Below, in pieces: positions 51,198 through 61,684 of a DNA stretch of 64,000 nucleotides. This DNA is from CAVRZY01 sp963725415 (GTDB lineage Bacteria; Acidobacteriota; Terriglobia; Bryobacterales; Bryobacteraceae): NCBI GenBank assembly GCA_963725415.1, contig CAVRZY010000243.1, forward strand, positions 7,525-71,524, written 5' to 3'. The notes beneath the pieces are model-generated. The model was not told the DNA's origin, searched no databases, and worked only from the letters and a program-made list of their open reading frames with translations. Within the stretch, counting starts at the first letter, position 1, and every line of letters starts with the position of its first letter. A program made the position numbers and the translations under genes.

Positions 51198-54100
51198 CTC
51201 GAAGGATGCGCACCGGTCCCTCCAGCCCGTTCGGGCGGATCGCTTGCAGGCGGTCCCGCTCCGTCTTATAGCGCAGCCCCCAGCTTCCACGCGGGTAAAT
51301 CGTATCGCCTTGCGATTGCCAGCCCGCATCCGAGTTGGCCACGCGGATTCGTAGCTTGTTCTCGCGGCGAACCTGGCGCGAGATGTCGAAGCGGAAGGGC
51401 CGCCAGGCGCGCTCTCCGACCTTCTCGCCGTTCAGCCACACTTCCGCCGCCACGCCCACCTCACCCAGATCGAGGAAGACCTGCTTGCCCGTTCCCTGGA
51501 AATCGAATTCCGTTTCGTAAATGGCCGAGCCCGAGTAGTGCGCCAGCCCGCAATCGGTCCACGATTGCAGTGTGAACGGCACAGTCTTGGTGCGAAAAGC
51601 GACTGGATGCTCCGGCTCCTCCGCACTGTCTATGGTGAAGGTGCCGGCCCCTGCGCCTGGCGGGATCGCCACCGTGAGGCGTTCGCGCTTCATCTCGACC
51701 GGCGGCAGAGTCTCCTCCCGCGCATAGGCCAAGTCTTGCAGCGTGGCTCCGGCCTCATCGACGATCCGGAACATGAACGCCGTCGGCGCCATCAGACTCG
51801 GGCCGATCTTGAGCAGCACTCGGTTCCACCCGCGGCGCACCTCGATCGGCCTGCGCTCGGCCCAGGCATCGCGCATCAGCGACCACTTGGGATGGCGGTG
51901 GATGTCCAACTTCAGTTCCCCGTTCCACCAGACCTTCATGCTGTCTGCAAAAGCGGTCAAGAGATTTGCCCGGCGCGCCACCGGGGAATAGACGAAAGCG
52001 TGGGCATAATACACGCCCGGCGTGCGGTCGCGCAGCGTCACCGAGTAGGTGGGCGACTCGCTCCACTTCCAGCCAACCTCCCCCAGCGCTCCTTGGTACT
52101 TCGCCGCGGGCTTGAACTCGCCTTCCGGAGGATAGGCGCGGAAAAAGCCCTGGTGATCGTCATACGGAAACGGCCCGATGAGCCACCACTGGCGATTCGA
52201 GAGCCGCTCCGGCGCCAGCCACACCGGCTCCGGATCATCGGCCCGCTGCGCATAGGGCACGCGGATTTCCGGCGCCTCCAGCGTCAATCGCCAGCCGGTC
52301 CGCGGCAACGTCATCGCCACCGATTCAGACCGCGGCTTCAGTAGCACAGGCCCATGGCCTGTCGCGCCCGTCACCACAAAAAACGCATCCCAGGGCCCGA
52401 ACCTGAGCGTGACCTGTCCCGCCCCCTCCGCCGGCAAACTCGACCGCTCGCCCGTCTCCGCATTCCACTTCTCGAACGCGCCCCCGCCAGGAAATCGCAG
52501 GGTGAGGTCGCGCTGCCACGGCGTGTCGTTCACCACCCAGTACCAATCCACGCCCTCACCCTGACGGTGGGAGAAATAAAGGTCCGCTGGGTCGCCCGCG
52601 ACGACTTCCACCTGCGGCGGCTCAACCGAACGAAGCGCCTCAAGCACCGGGCGAAGATCCGCCCGCACTTCCGCCGGCGCCTCGATGGGGCGCATGTAGT
52701 CCAGCCGATCCATGAACGGCTTGTGCTCGCGCACCACGAAGCGCCGCAGGCCCGCGCCGCTCAGCCCGCGCGGCAACTCGCCCACCGCCAGCACCATCCC
52801 GCCTGCCTCGACGAACTTCCGCACCTTCTCGATGGCCCGCTCCTCCATGTCGGTCATTGGCGGCAGGATCAGCACGCGAAATTGTTCGTCCGCCAGGTGC
52901 AGCGCGCGGTCCTGGATTCTGGCCTGCTCCAGGTAGTAGCTGTCCACAATGTGGTAATCCCAGCCGCCGCGCGCCAGTTCGAGTTCGAGCGCCGTGTAGA
53001 AGTTCTGGACATGATCCATCGCGTTGCTCCACAACAGGTCGCGGTGGGGTTTGTTGCTGAACAGAGTTGCGGAGTTCGCAAACGCGGTCTCCAGCGGGTA
53101 GTAGATCGCAATTGGCGCCACGTGCCGCCCCTGCGCATTCATGTACTGGGCCCGCCGGACGTAATCTGCGTAGTGGTGGAAAAACCGCCAGAACGGCTGT
53201 CCCAAAAACCATTGCGGCGGCCAGGTGATCTTGCGCGGATCATAGTCGAAATACGGCACCAGCGTGTTGGCGCCCCACAGCAGGCACATGTTCGTGCCTA
53301 GCCGCATCTTCTCCGGGCTCAGGAAGCTATCGTGCCCCTGCAAGCCCTGGTTCTCGACCAACAGCGGTTTGCGGTCGAAGTGCGCCACCGAGACCGCCTC
53401 CTTAAAATCCATGGGCATCCGCGCTCGCTCCAGCAGCGCGTCGATTTCCACCAGCGTTCCCGAGCGCCACAGGCGGAACATGTCCCCGGCCTGCCCCACT
53501 TGAATGTAGAGCTGCTCCTCGTACGCCGAGGTCCCGTGCTTCAGCCCGTGCCGCCGGCACCACTCCGCAACTTGCCCCGTGAACGAGTTTACGTACAGAT
53601 CCGAGACGACGTCCAGGTAATCCCGGCGCACCTTGCCAGAGAGCGTCGCGTCCGCCACGTCGTGCACCAGCAGCGGCAGCATAGGCCTCAGGTCGTACTG
53701 CTTGCGCTTTTCGAACTCCTCCCACAACCGGGGCGTATAGGCGATTGGAACGCCGTAGGCGCCCTCGTGGTCGGCCACCGTAAGTTGGAGGGTGCTCCCC
53801 AGGTGCTGCGGAAATCGCCGCGCGTACTCCTCGTAGACGATGTCGAGGTAGGCCCTCACCGCCTGCGGATTGAGCAGGTCCACGCGGGTGTTGTGCCCGC
53901 CCACCGCGGGTTCCAATCGGTAAACCGTGACCAGCCACTCCCCCGCCGGAACCTCCCAGCGCAACGTCGTACCGTCCGGCTGGAGCAGTCGCAGGGATTT
54001 CTCTTCGAGCCGGCCCGACTCGTTCTGCCTCGCCGCCACCACCAACGCCGCGCGTCCGATTTCCTGCGCCCAGCTTCGCGGCCCATTCACTGCGTGCTCT

Positions 54101-54537
54101 TCATACTTCAACCGCTCGATGCGAAACTCCGGGTGCTGCTGCAAGACCCGGCTCAGCTCCGGCTTCCCCGACCAGAAATCCCAGGCGTGCCCGCTGGGCC
54201 AGTCGTATTCGTCCGCCATGTTGAGCGTGAAGCCGAGCTCCTTCGCGATATCAAGCGCCGCGCCGATCTGCCGCCAGTAGGCCTCCGACAGATACGGAAC
54301 CTCCATGCCGTCCCAGGGAAACACGATAGCCTGATACACCCCCTGGCCGATCATCTCCCGGATCTGCCGCCGCGTCTCCTCGGGCGTAACCCTCCCGTTC
54401 CAATACCAGTACGGCATCACAGAGTACGCGCGCGGCGGGTTGCGAAAGCCCATGTAAAGCGCCTCGCCAGCGGTGGCGGCGCCACCGCCCCAGCAGATGC
54501 TCGCCAACAGCCCCAAGACAACTTTCCGTCGCATCAT
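51073..54537 (-). CDS. Secreted GH106-like (alpha-L-rhamnosidase-type) glycosidase
   Basis: About 1154 residues with a signal peptide (MMRRKVVLGLLASICWGGGA). Start of the mature protein: YSVMPYWYWNGRVTPEETRR, as in GH106, then a TIM barrel (GFTLNMADEYDWPSGHAW, LTVADHEGAYG, SAYEEQLYIQVGQAG). Two beta-sandwich domains follow, the last with DLGEVGVAAEVWLNGEKVG, as in GH2-type sugar-binding domains. A natural end would be near 51215 (GLEGPVRIL), but the frame continues to 51073, inside the convergent hydrolase gene, so a missing or extra base near the end is possible. The start at 54537 has AGGTGGG before it. Confidence 0.7.
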   Translation of the reverse strand: MMRRKVVLGLLASICWGGGAATAGEALYMGFRNPPRAYSVMPYWYWNGRVTPEETRRQIREMIGQGVYQAIVFPWDGMEVPYLSEAYWRQIGAALDIAKELGFTLNMADEYDWPSGHAWDFWSGKPELSRVLQQHPEFRIERLKYEEHAVNGPRSWAQEIGRAALVVAARQNESGRLEEKSLRLLQPDGTTLRWEVPAGEWLVTVYRLEPAVGGHNTRVDLLNPQAVRAYLDIVYEEYARRFPQHLGSTLQLTVADHEGAYGVPIAYTPRLWEEFEKRKQYDLRPMLPLLVHDVADATLSGKVRRDYLDVVSDLYVNSFTGQVAEWCRRHGLKHGTSAYEEQLYIQVGQAGDMFRLWRSGTLVEIDALLERARMPMDFKEAVSVAHFDRKPLLVENQGLQGHDSFLSPEKMRLGTNMCLLWGANTLVPYFDYDPRKITWPPQWFLGQPFWRFFHHYADYVRRAQYMNAQGRHVAPIAIYYPLETAFANSATLFSNKPHRDLLWSNAMDHVQNFYTALELELARGGWDYHIVDSYYLEQARIQDRALHLADEQFRVLILPPMTDMEERAIEKVRKFVEAGGMVLAVGELPRGLSGAGLRRFVVREHKPFMDRLDYMRPIEAPAEVRADLRPVLEALRSVEPPQVEVVAGDPADLYFSHRQGEGVDWYWVVNDTPWQRDLTLRFPGGGAFEKWNAETGERSSLPAEGAGQVTLRFGPWDAFFVVTGATGHGPVLLKPRSESVAMTLPRTGWRLTLEAPEIRVPYAQRADDPEPVWLAPERLSNRQWWLIGPFPYDDHQGFFRAYPPEGEFKPAAKYQGALGEVGWKWSESPTYSVTLRDRTPGVYYAHAFVYSPVARRANLLTAFADSMKVWWNGELKLDIHRHPKWSLMRDAWAERRPIEVRRGWNRVLLKIGPSLMAPTAFMFRIVDEAGATLQDLAYAREETLPPVEMKRERLTVAIPPGAGAGTFTIDSAEEPEHPVAFRTKTVPFTLQSWTDCGLAHYSGSAIYETEFDFQGTGKQVFLDLGEVGVAAEVWLNGEKVGERAWRPFRFDISRQVRRENKLRIRVANSDAGWQSQGDTIYPRGSWGLRYKTERDRLQAIRPNGLEGPVRILRVSGAVARRERGGGRRDRRCSVLSRGGSSGSQARRCWDWART

Positions 54538-54556
54538 CCCACCTGGGATTGTAGCC

Positions 54557-55264
54557 TTATGGAGAATCAGACCGGTCCTGCGTCGCGCCCACATCGTTCC
54601 CTGACGGTCGCGGCTCGGAAGCCTTCTGTTCGTAGGCCGCCATCTGGTCCAGCAGCCCAAAGAGGAACTCGCGATCCGCGCGTGCCATCTCCGCCAGCTT
54701 CACGTCCATCACCAGGGTCAGGGTCCCGCCGCTTCTCAGCCGCACGGTTTTCGATTCGCGCCGCGCTGGCGTGGAGGCGGCCACAGGAGTGCGAGCGCCG
54801 GCCCGCCGCAAACCGGGCTCCCGCGTTTTTCTCTGGAGCAGCACCGAGAGTGGGCGTTCGGCGTAGCTGGCCGCCTGGAGGAAAAACGAAACCGCCTTGC
54901 GGTGGGTATGGCCGCTTATGCCGTAGCGCCGCAAGGCCTCTTCGATCTGGCGCGGGGAGGCCTTGGCCAGATCCAGCGCCCCCAGCTCCGTGTAGCTCCT
55001 CTCCAGAATCCTGCGCAGCGTCCGCCTCCTATGCTCTGGGTTCTGGACCAGCTCGCGCAGGTCGGCACTCGGGCAGCCCTCTTCATCAATCAGCCCCAGG
55101 AACCGGAATGCCGCCAGCAACTGCCCCTGCGTGGCGCCGGAATGCGAGGGCCAGACCGAACGGTCCACCCGGTCGGGCAGGCCCCTCTGGAAGCTTTCAA
55201 TCGCCGTCAAGAACGTCTTAAAGGGCACGTACGGCGCCGCGCCCACCGGCCGGTTGTGTTCCAT
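54557..55264 (-). CDS. DUF5343-like protein
   Basis: A 235-residue cytoplasmic protein. It begins with a helical domain VPFKTFLTAIESFQRGLPDR, then SVWPSHSGATQGQLLAAFRF, LGLIDEEGCPSADLRELVQN, as in DUF5343, which resembles a winged helix. A linker (about 150-180, PVAASTPARRESKTV) and a C-terminal segment LTLVMDVKLAEMARADREFL follow. No functional evidence exists for the family. It lies just upstream of the GH106-like gene in the same direction but 19 bases off; expression may be joint. Confidence 0.75.
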   Translation of the reverse strand: MEHNRPVGAAPYVPFKTFLTAIESFQRGLPDRVDRSVWPSHSGATQGQLLAAFRFLGLIDEEGCPSADLRELVQNPEHRRRTLRRILERSYTELGALDLAKASPRQIEEALRRYGISGHTHRKAVSFFLQAASYAERPLSVLLQRKTREPGLRRAGARTPVAASTPARRESKTVRLRSGGTLTLVMDVKLAEMARADREFLFGLLDQMAAYEQKASEPRPSGNDVGATQDRSDSP

Positions 55265-55549
55265 CTATGCCGTAACCCATTATGCCTCTCAATGCCACAG
55301 TCAATCCAGCGGCGGACTTTTTTTGGCGTTGACCCGTGGCATCGTTAGAATCGAGGGGCAGGGGGAGGCGCCTTCGGACAGCTCGCTGGGAGTTTGGCGC
55401 CTTGGCCACCGGATGTTGGGCCTCATTCCGAATAGGCCCCGCATGCTGTAGGGCGCTTTACTTTTCCGCCGTTCCCGGCTAGCATGGATGTAATCCCCCG
55501 AGCCGAGCCCCGGTGGGCGCGGAATGAACCTTGGAGAGAGGTATAGGCT
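55265..55549. other. Non-coding interval upstream of smc
   Basis: 285 bases with no credible gene. It holds GGAGAGAGG about eight bases before the smc TTG start. Short T-runs near 55317 and 55463 are present, but no terminator-quality hairpin is evident. Confidence 0.5.
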
Positions 55550-58500
55550 TTGCTCAGATTAAAGCGCGTCGAGCTTCACGGCTTCAAGTCGTTTCCTGAG
55601 CGTGCAGAACTCCGCTTCCACGGCATGGGGGTCGCTGCCATTGTCGGCCCCAATGGCTGCGGCAAATCCAATCTGGCGGACGCCATCAACTGGGTGCTAG
55701 GGGAACAATCTGCCAAGATCCTGCGCGGCGCCCGCATGGAGGACGTCATCTTCGCGGGCACCCGCGACCGCAAACCCCTCGGTCTGGCTTCGGTCACGCT
55801 CACCCTGGCCGAGCCCGCCCTGGAAGTGCACCGCGCGCTCCAGCCCGGCAAGACCAATGGGACCCCCAGGGTCAACGGATCCCTAATCCGTGCGGCGGGC
55901 AACTCTCCATGGGACGGCAAGGGCCTGTCCACCGGCGAAAGGGCCACCGAGATCACCGTTACCCGCCGGCTGTTCCGGTCTGGCGAGAGCGAGTATCTGA
56001 TCAACGGTCGCACCGCCCGGCTTCGCGACATTCAGGACATCTTCATGGGCACCGGCCTGGGACCGGAGTCCTACGCCATCATCGAACAGGGGCGTATCGG
56101 TCAGATCCTTTCTTCCCGTCCCCAGGACCGCCGTGCCGTTGTCGAGGAAGCCGCTGGCGTCTCGAAGTTCAAAGCCCGACGCCGCCTGGCGGAGGCCCGG
56201 CTGGAGGGCGCCAAGCACAACCTGGAGCGCGTCTTCGACATCCTCGAAGAAGTCGGGCGCCAGGCCAACTCGCTCAAGCGTCAGGCCGCCAAGGCCCGCC
56301 GCTACCAAGAACTCCGGCGGGAAATGAACGCCCAGTTGCGCCGAGTTCTGGCGGGCCGCTTCCAGATGCTGGAACGGGAAACGGCCAAGATCGCGCTGGA
56401 CCTCAACCTAGCTTCGTCCGGCTTCCAGTCCCGTTCCGCCGAGACCTCCGAAAAGGAGCAGGCTCACGGCCGCTGCCAGGCGGAGGGCTATCAGGCCGAA
56501 GCCCGGTTGACCGCCGCGCGCCAGAAACTGGCGGAACTGAACCTCGAACTGGAGCGCGCCCGCGGGCGCCTCGACTTCCAGACCGAACAGGTCGGCTCGA
56601 TCGACCAGCGCCTGGCGCAGGGCCAAGCCGAGTCCCAGGATCTCGAGGGCCGTCTCACCAGTTTCGAGCGCGAACTCTCGACCCACCAGGAAAGCCTCGC
56701 AGAACTGGAGAGCGAAACCGACGCTGCGCGGCTGCGTCTCGAATCCAAGGACGCCCGCCGAGAGCAGTTGCGTCTCTGGGTCGAGCAGCGCGAACGCGCC
56801 CTGGAAGAGGCGCGCCACGCCGTGTTGCGCCTGTTGGGCGAGTCCTCCGAGTTGGGCAACCAGCTTGCCCAGATCGAGGAATACCTCGCCGCGGTGGACC
56901 GCGACGTGTCCAAGGCCCAGAAAGAGGAGCAGGCCGCGACGGCGGACCTCGAGTGGCTCGAAGCCTCCAGGCAGGAGCTTTCCCAAAAGCTTGCCGCGCA
57001 GCAACTCGACCTGGAATCCATCGCTGAACAGCGCCGTCGCGCCGAAGAGGACCTGGCCCTTCGCAAGGCTCAGGTTGCCCGGGCGCGCCACGAACTCGAC
57101 AGCGTCCGCGCGGAGTTCTCCCGGATCAAAGCACGCCGCGATTCGCTCGAGGAAATCCTCTCTCATCGCGCCTACACCACCGAGTCGGTGAAGCGCCTCT
57201 TCACCGCTATCGAGCGGGGGCAGGCCCGGGATCTGCGGCCCGCCGGTGTGCTGGCCGATTTCGTCGAGGTAGACGCTGCCTACGAGAAAGCGGCCGAGGA
57301 GTTCCTCCACGACGAGCTGGAGTACATCGTTGTCGAGAACTGGTCCCAGGCCGAATCCGGCCTCGAGTTGGTGCGCGGCAGCGTCGATGGCCGCGCGACG
57401 TTTCTGGTGCATTTCGAGCCGGGCTCGGTAGCCCCGCCCGCGCCGTTCGCCGAGCCCCCGTCAGTCCGGAATCTGGCCTGATAGCACGCCTCAGCGATGT
57501 TCTGCGGCTCACCAACGGCCTCTCCAGCTCCGCCCTCCAGTGCCTGCCTCGCCTCCGCTGGTGCTTCCTGGCGACGGATCGCGCCGTCGCGCAGCATCTG
57601 GCCCTCCGGTACCCTGACCTCTATTTCCTGCTCCCGGACGGCGTCTGCTACCACGGCCACACCGTCAGCGGCGGCAAGAAAACCTCCAGCGGCCCGCTGG
57701 CTCTGAAGCGCGAACTCCGCGAAACCAAATCACTCGTACTGGCCCGGCAGAAGCAGCTCGATGAAACCGCCCTGCGCATCGGAGAACTCGAGTGCCAGAT
57801 CGAAGGGCTGGAGGCCGAGGTGGAACGCCTCCGTTCCACGCAACAGTCCCGCGAGAAGGAAACCCTGGCCCTGGATCACGAAATGCGAAAGCTGGCCGAG
57901 GAGCATTCCCGCGCTGCTACCCGGCTCTCCGTAGCTCGCCTGGAACTGGAACGCCTGGGGCGCGAGAAGGAACGGGCGGTCGCCCAGCGAGAGCGAAACC
58001 GCCAGGCCGTCGCGGACCGGGAACACAAACGCCTGGAGCAGGAACAGGCGCTGGAAACGGCGCGCCGCGAGCTCCGCACTCTGCAATCGGAAGCCGCTCG
58101 CACCGGCGAGGAGCATTCCACGCTGCGCGCCGAGCTGGCCGGCCTGGAAGCGCACCAGCGCGCCGAAGCGGCCGCCATGTCCCGGCTCGAAGCCCAGCTC
58201 GAGGAGCTGACCGCGCGGCGCCAGGAAATCGTCGCCGACCTCGAGCGCCTGGCCGCCGAAAAAACCCGCCTCCTGGAGGACAACCTCGCCCTGGAGGCCC
58301 GCCTCACCTCGCTCTCCCATGAAGTCTCGCAGGCTGACACTGAGGTCAATCGGCTGGTCGAAGAGGAAAACCGCCTGCGTGCGGCGCTCGCGGCCCTGGA
58401 GGAAGCACTCAGGCAGTTGCGCCTGGACTTGCAGGAGGCCCAGGAGAAGCGTTCTCAGATCGAACTCGAGCTGGTCAAGCGCCAGGCCGAACTGCGATTC

Positions 58501-59280
58501 CTCGATGAAACCAGCCGCAAAGAGCTGAGCTCACCCATTGCGGAATTGGCCGCCGCTGAAGAACTCGCGCTCGACGATCAGGCCCTGGCGCAGGCGGATC
58601 AGAGGTACCAGGAAATCCGCGCCCGCATCGAGGCCCTCGGTCCGGTCAATCCTGAGGCCCTCCAGGAGTACCGCGAGACCCAGCAGCGCTACGAATTCCT
58701 CAATACCCAGCGCCAGGACCTGCTGGATTCCATCCGCGATACCGAGAAAGCCATCCAGGAAATCGACACCGAGTCCCGCAAGCGATTCTCGGAAGCCTTC
58801 ACGGCCATCAACGCCAACTTCCGCGAGCTTTTCGTGACCCTGTTCGGCGGCGGCACCGGCGAAATGCGGCTCACCGACGAAGACAACGCGGCCGAGTCCG
58901 GAATCGACATCGTGGCCTCGCCCCCCGGCAAACGCCTCCAGAATGTCCTGTTGCTTTCGGGTGGCGAGAAGGCACTAACCGCCTTGGCCCTGCTGATGGC
59001 CATCTTCAGGTACCAGCCCAGTCCCTTCTGCATCCTCGACGAGGTAGACGCCCCGCTGGACGAGCCTAACATCGAGCGCTTCACGCGCCTGCTCCAGGAG
59101 ATGTCCTCTCAGACTCAGTTCATCATCATCACCCACGCCAAGCGCACCATGGAAGCCGCCCAGGCGCTCTACGGCGTCACCATGCAGGAACCCGGCGTCT
59201 CCAAGCTGGTTTCCGTGAAGTTCGAGGCTCCTCCCCCGCCGCCGCAAGAGGCCCCCCTCCCCGAAATCGTAAGAATGTAG
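55550..59280 (+). CDS. smc: Chromosome segregation ATPase SMC, frameshifted near 57465
   Basis: About 1243 residues when the frame is repaired. Head: Walker A GPNGCGKS (33-40) after LKRVELHGFKSFPERAEL; R-loop and ADAINWVLGEQSAK. A long coiled coil follows, with a hinge at about 570-700. C-terminal head: RLTDEDNAAESGIDI, signature LLSGGEKALTALALL, and Walker B FCILDEVDAPLDEPN. The TTG start has GAGAGAGG upstream. Frame 1 reaches 57481 (PSVRNLA-stop), but the hinge continues one frame over (PESGLIARLSDVLRLTN), so a base is missing near 57465. SMC is essential or nearly so in most bacteria, hence a sequencing or assembly error is likely. Confidence 0.95.
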
Positions 59281-59298
59281 CAGTAATCCTGTCGGTTG

Positions 59299-59340
59299 TT
59301 CTCTGCGCTACCTCTGCGCCCTCTGCGCCTCTGCGGTGAT
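59299..59340. repeat. Iterated CTCTGCG element
   Basis: Four CTCTGCG units (TTCTCTGCGC, ACCTCTGCGC, CCTCTGCGC, CTCTGCGG). The element lies between the smc stop and the cinA stop. The cinA stop (59308-59310) and its last codons are inside the element: on the minus strand it encodes the tail ITAEAQRAQR. Confidence 0.8.
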
Positions 59341-60576
59341 GGATCCCGCGAGTTCTCGTCGCAGCAGGTCCAGGGCCGTCTGCGCCGCCAGCGTGCGTAC
59401 GCGGCCCCGGTCGCCCAGAAACCGGAAGTGATGCGCGCGGCAGCCCGCCGGCCCGGCCACCCCAATGAACACCGTTCCCACCGGCGACTCCTGGGTCCCC
59501 CCGCTCGGGCCTGCTACCCCGGTAATCGAGACCGCGAACGTCGAACCCGTGCGCCGCTTTGCAGCGGCTGCCATCGCCGCGGCCACCGGTTCGCTCACCG
59601 CCGTGTGCTGCCGAAGGAGCTGCTCGTCCAGCCCGAGCAGCTCACCCTTCATGCGATCGGTGTAGACCAGAAACCCGCCGACAAAGTAATCCGAACTCCC
59701 CGCCATCGAGGTGATGCGTTCCGCCAGCAGCCCGCCCGTGCAGCTTTCAGCCACGCTCAGCGTCCCGGAGCGCGCCCGCAACAGAGCGCCGATCACCACT
59801 TCCAGCGGCGACCCGTCCCTGGAATAGATCCGGTTGCCCAGAATCGGCTCGATCTGAGCAGCCACCTCCTCCAGCAACGACTCAGCCTCCGCCTCGCTGC
59901 GGCAGCGCGCGCGCAGGTGAACTTGAATATCGCCCGGCGCTGCCAGAATGGTTGTGGCCGGATTCTGATACTTCGTGTAGACCGGCGAGATTCGCTGGTC
60001 CACATCCGACTCCGGCATCCCCGCCACCCGCAGCACCCGCGTGCGAATCACCTGCTCCGGAAGCATCTTTCTCAGCCGCGGCAGGCAGCCCTCCGCAAAC
60101 ATCGGCTTCATCTCGTTGGGAGGGCCAGGCAGCAGCATGACCACGCGTCCCGACTCTTCGATCCACTGCCCCGGCGCAGTCCCGTGATCGTTGCGCAGCG
60201 CCTCCGCTCCCTCCAGCACGAAAGCCTGCCGCCGGTTGATCTCGGCCATCTTCCGATCCAGCCGGCGAAAGCGCTGCTCGATCGCTTCGAGAATCTCCTG
60301 CCGGAACACCTGCCTTCGATCCAGCGCCGTTGCCACGGCGTCGCGTGTGACATCATCTTCGGTCGGGCCGAGTCCTCCTGTGAGGATCACGATTTCTGAA
60401 CGCGCCAGGGCGGCCTTTACGGTCGCCGTGAGCCTTTCCCGGTCGTCGCCCACCACGCTCTTGGCCACCACTTCCACTCCCAGCCCGTTCAGTTGCTCGG
60501 TAAGGTAGAGCGAGTTGGTGTCGATCCGTTGGGGCGTGAGCAGCTCGGAGCCAACAGCGACGATCTCGGCGTTCAT
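59308..60576 (-). CDS. cinA: CinA-like protein (competence/damage-inducible; ADP-ribose/NMN deamidase family)
   Basis: A 422-residue protein with the MoaB-like N-terminal domain (VAVGSELLTPQRIDTNSLYL, VILTGGLGPTEDDVTRDAVA, VMLLPGPPNEMKPMFAEG) and the CinA C-terminal amidohydrolase domain (TLSVAESCTGGLLAERITSM, FVGGFLVYTDRMKGELLG, VSITGVAGPSGGTQESPVGT). It participates in NAD precursor recycling. The ATG at 60576 begins MNAEIVAVGSELL. The last ten residues (AEAQRAQR preceded by IT) are repeat-derived. dprA at the window's right edge and cinA are both competence-associated, though separated by four genes. Confidence 0.95.
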   Translation of the reverse strand: MNAEIVAVGSELLTPQRIDTNSLYLTEQLNGLGVEVVAKSVVGDDRERLTATVKAALARSEIVILTGGLGPTEDDVTRDAVATALDRRQVFRQEILEAIEQRFRRLDRKMAEINRRQAFVLEGAEALRNDHGTAPGQWIEESGRVVMLLPGPPNEMKPMFAEGCLPRLRKMLPEQVIRTRVLRVAGMPESDVDQRISPVYTKYQNPATTILAAPGDIQVHLRARCRSEAEAESLLEEVAAQIEPILGNRIYSRDGSPLEVVIGALLRARSGTLSVAESCTGGLLAERITSMAGSSDYFVGGFLVYTDRMKGELLGLDEQLLRQHTAVSEPVAAAMAAAAKRRTGSTFAVSITGVAGPSGGTQESPVGTVFIGVAGPAGCRAHHFRFLGDRGRVRTLAAQTALDLLRRELAGSITAEAQRAQR

Positions 60577-60601
60577 GTTGATACGGGCATGCTGGCCTGA
60601 G

Positions 60602-61630
60602 CTACGGAAGCGGTCTGCCCTGGATCCCGGCGTCCACCCGATAGAGGCTGCTGCTGGTGGCTACCATTAGCGCGCTGGAAGGCGTGAACGCCAACCCTAC
60701 GATATTGGGACCGGAAAGGAACAGCTCCGGGCTCCGGCTTTCATCCAACCGCACGATCCCCCGCCGTCCCCCCAGCGACGCCGCAACGTAGAGCCGGTCC
60801 TCCGCGTCAAACGCCAGACCCTGGGGACGCCCCAGCCCGCGATAGAATACTTCCACCTCCCCGGCCGGCGAAATTCGGTACACCGAATCGAAGCTCGAGG
60901 TAGTCGGCCCGGTGACGTAAAGATACCCGCCCGGGCCAAACGCCAGATGGTAAGCGGCTATGGAAGGTTCCAAGGTGGCAAACACGTAGATCTGCCGCGC
61001 GCTGCTGATCTTGAAAATGGTGCCGCTCCGGTCGCCCACGTACAGGTTCGCCTCCTCATCGAAGGCCAACCCCGTGGCCACCCCCATGCCCTCCACGTAC
61101 ACGGATATGTTGCCCTTCGAGTCCGCCTGATACACCACCCCGTCGTGCCGGCTGGAGATGTACAGCAGGCCCTCCCGGTCTAAGGCCAGGCCGGTAGCGT
61201 TCATCACGTCCGACAGGAAGGGCTTCACATTGAAGTTCGGATCGACCCTGTAAACGGAGACCGGCGTTTTCTGCCCGCGCGATCCGCTGAAAGTCGTGTA
61301 AACGTTCCCCGCGCGGTCCACGGCGGGATTCGCGACCGGGTGCAGGCCGTCCGCGATCTGCACACCGATTTCGCAGGCTCGCGAGGAGCTGGCACGCTCG
61401 CCGGTCTCCACCACCACCTCACCCACCGAGACGCCTTCCGGCACCCGCGCGATCACAAACGAGTCCGAGCCAATGATGATCGGCGCCTCCACATTTCCCA
61501 GCGTCACCCGCGGCCGCTGCAATCCACCAAAGCCCCGCCCGCGAATCTGGAGCTCGCCTCCCGCGATAGCCGCAAAGGGCGCTACTTCAGAGATCTGAGG
61601 CTTTCCGTCCGGCTCTTTCCGAATTGGCAT
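60602..61630 (-). CDS. TIG/IPT-domain NHL-repeat propeller protein
   Basis: 342 residues from the ATG at 61630 (MPIRKEPDGKPQISEVAPFA); a start 11 codons upstream is also possible. No signal peptide is apparent. An N-terminal IPT/TIG domain (PFAAIAGGELQIRGRGFGGL) is followed by six NHL-like blades of the form GLA-x-D-x-x-G-x-LY-x (GLALDREGLLYISSRHDG, GLAFDEEANLYVGDRSG, GLAFDAEDRLYVAASLGG). Such proteins bind partners; the role is unknown. It lies in the same direction as yacG and rimO, 54 bases after yacG. Confidence 0.75.
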   Translation of the reverse strand: MPIRKEPDGKPQISEVAPFAAIAGGELQIRGRGFGGLQRPRVTLGNVEAPIIIGSDSFVIARVPEGVSVGEVVVETGERASSSRACEIGVQIADGLHPVANPAVDRAGNVYTTFSGSRGQKTPVSVYRVDPNFNVKPFLSDVMNATGLALDREGLLYISSRHDGVVYQADSKGNISVYVEGMGVATGLAFDEEANLYVGDRSGTIFKISSARQIYVFATLEPSIAAYHLAFGPGGYLYVTGPTTSSFDSVYRISPAGEVEVFYRGLGRPQGLAFDAEDRLYVAASLGGRRGIVRLDESRSPELFLSGPNIVGLAFTPSSALMVATSSSLYRVDAGIQGRPLP

Positions 61631-61684
61631 AGTCAATAAAGATTGAAACACCCTGCCGCGCATAACACAAGCACCCCCCGGCCG

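Noticed and set aside
55329..55351. TTGACC and TAGAAT as a promoter for smc
   Set aside because: The spacing is 11 bases, too short for a sigma-70 promoter.
59296..60399. 367-residue plus-strand reading frame
   Set aside because: Antisense to cinA, which is unmistakable on the minus strand.
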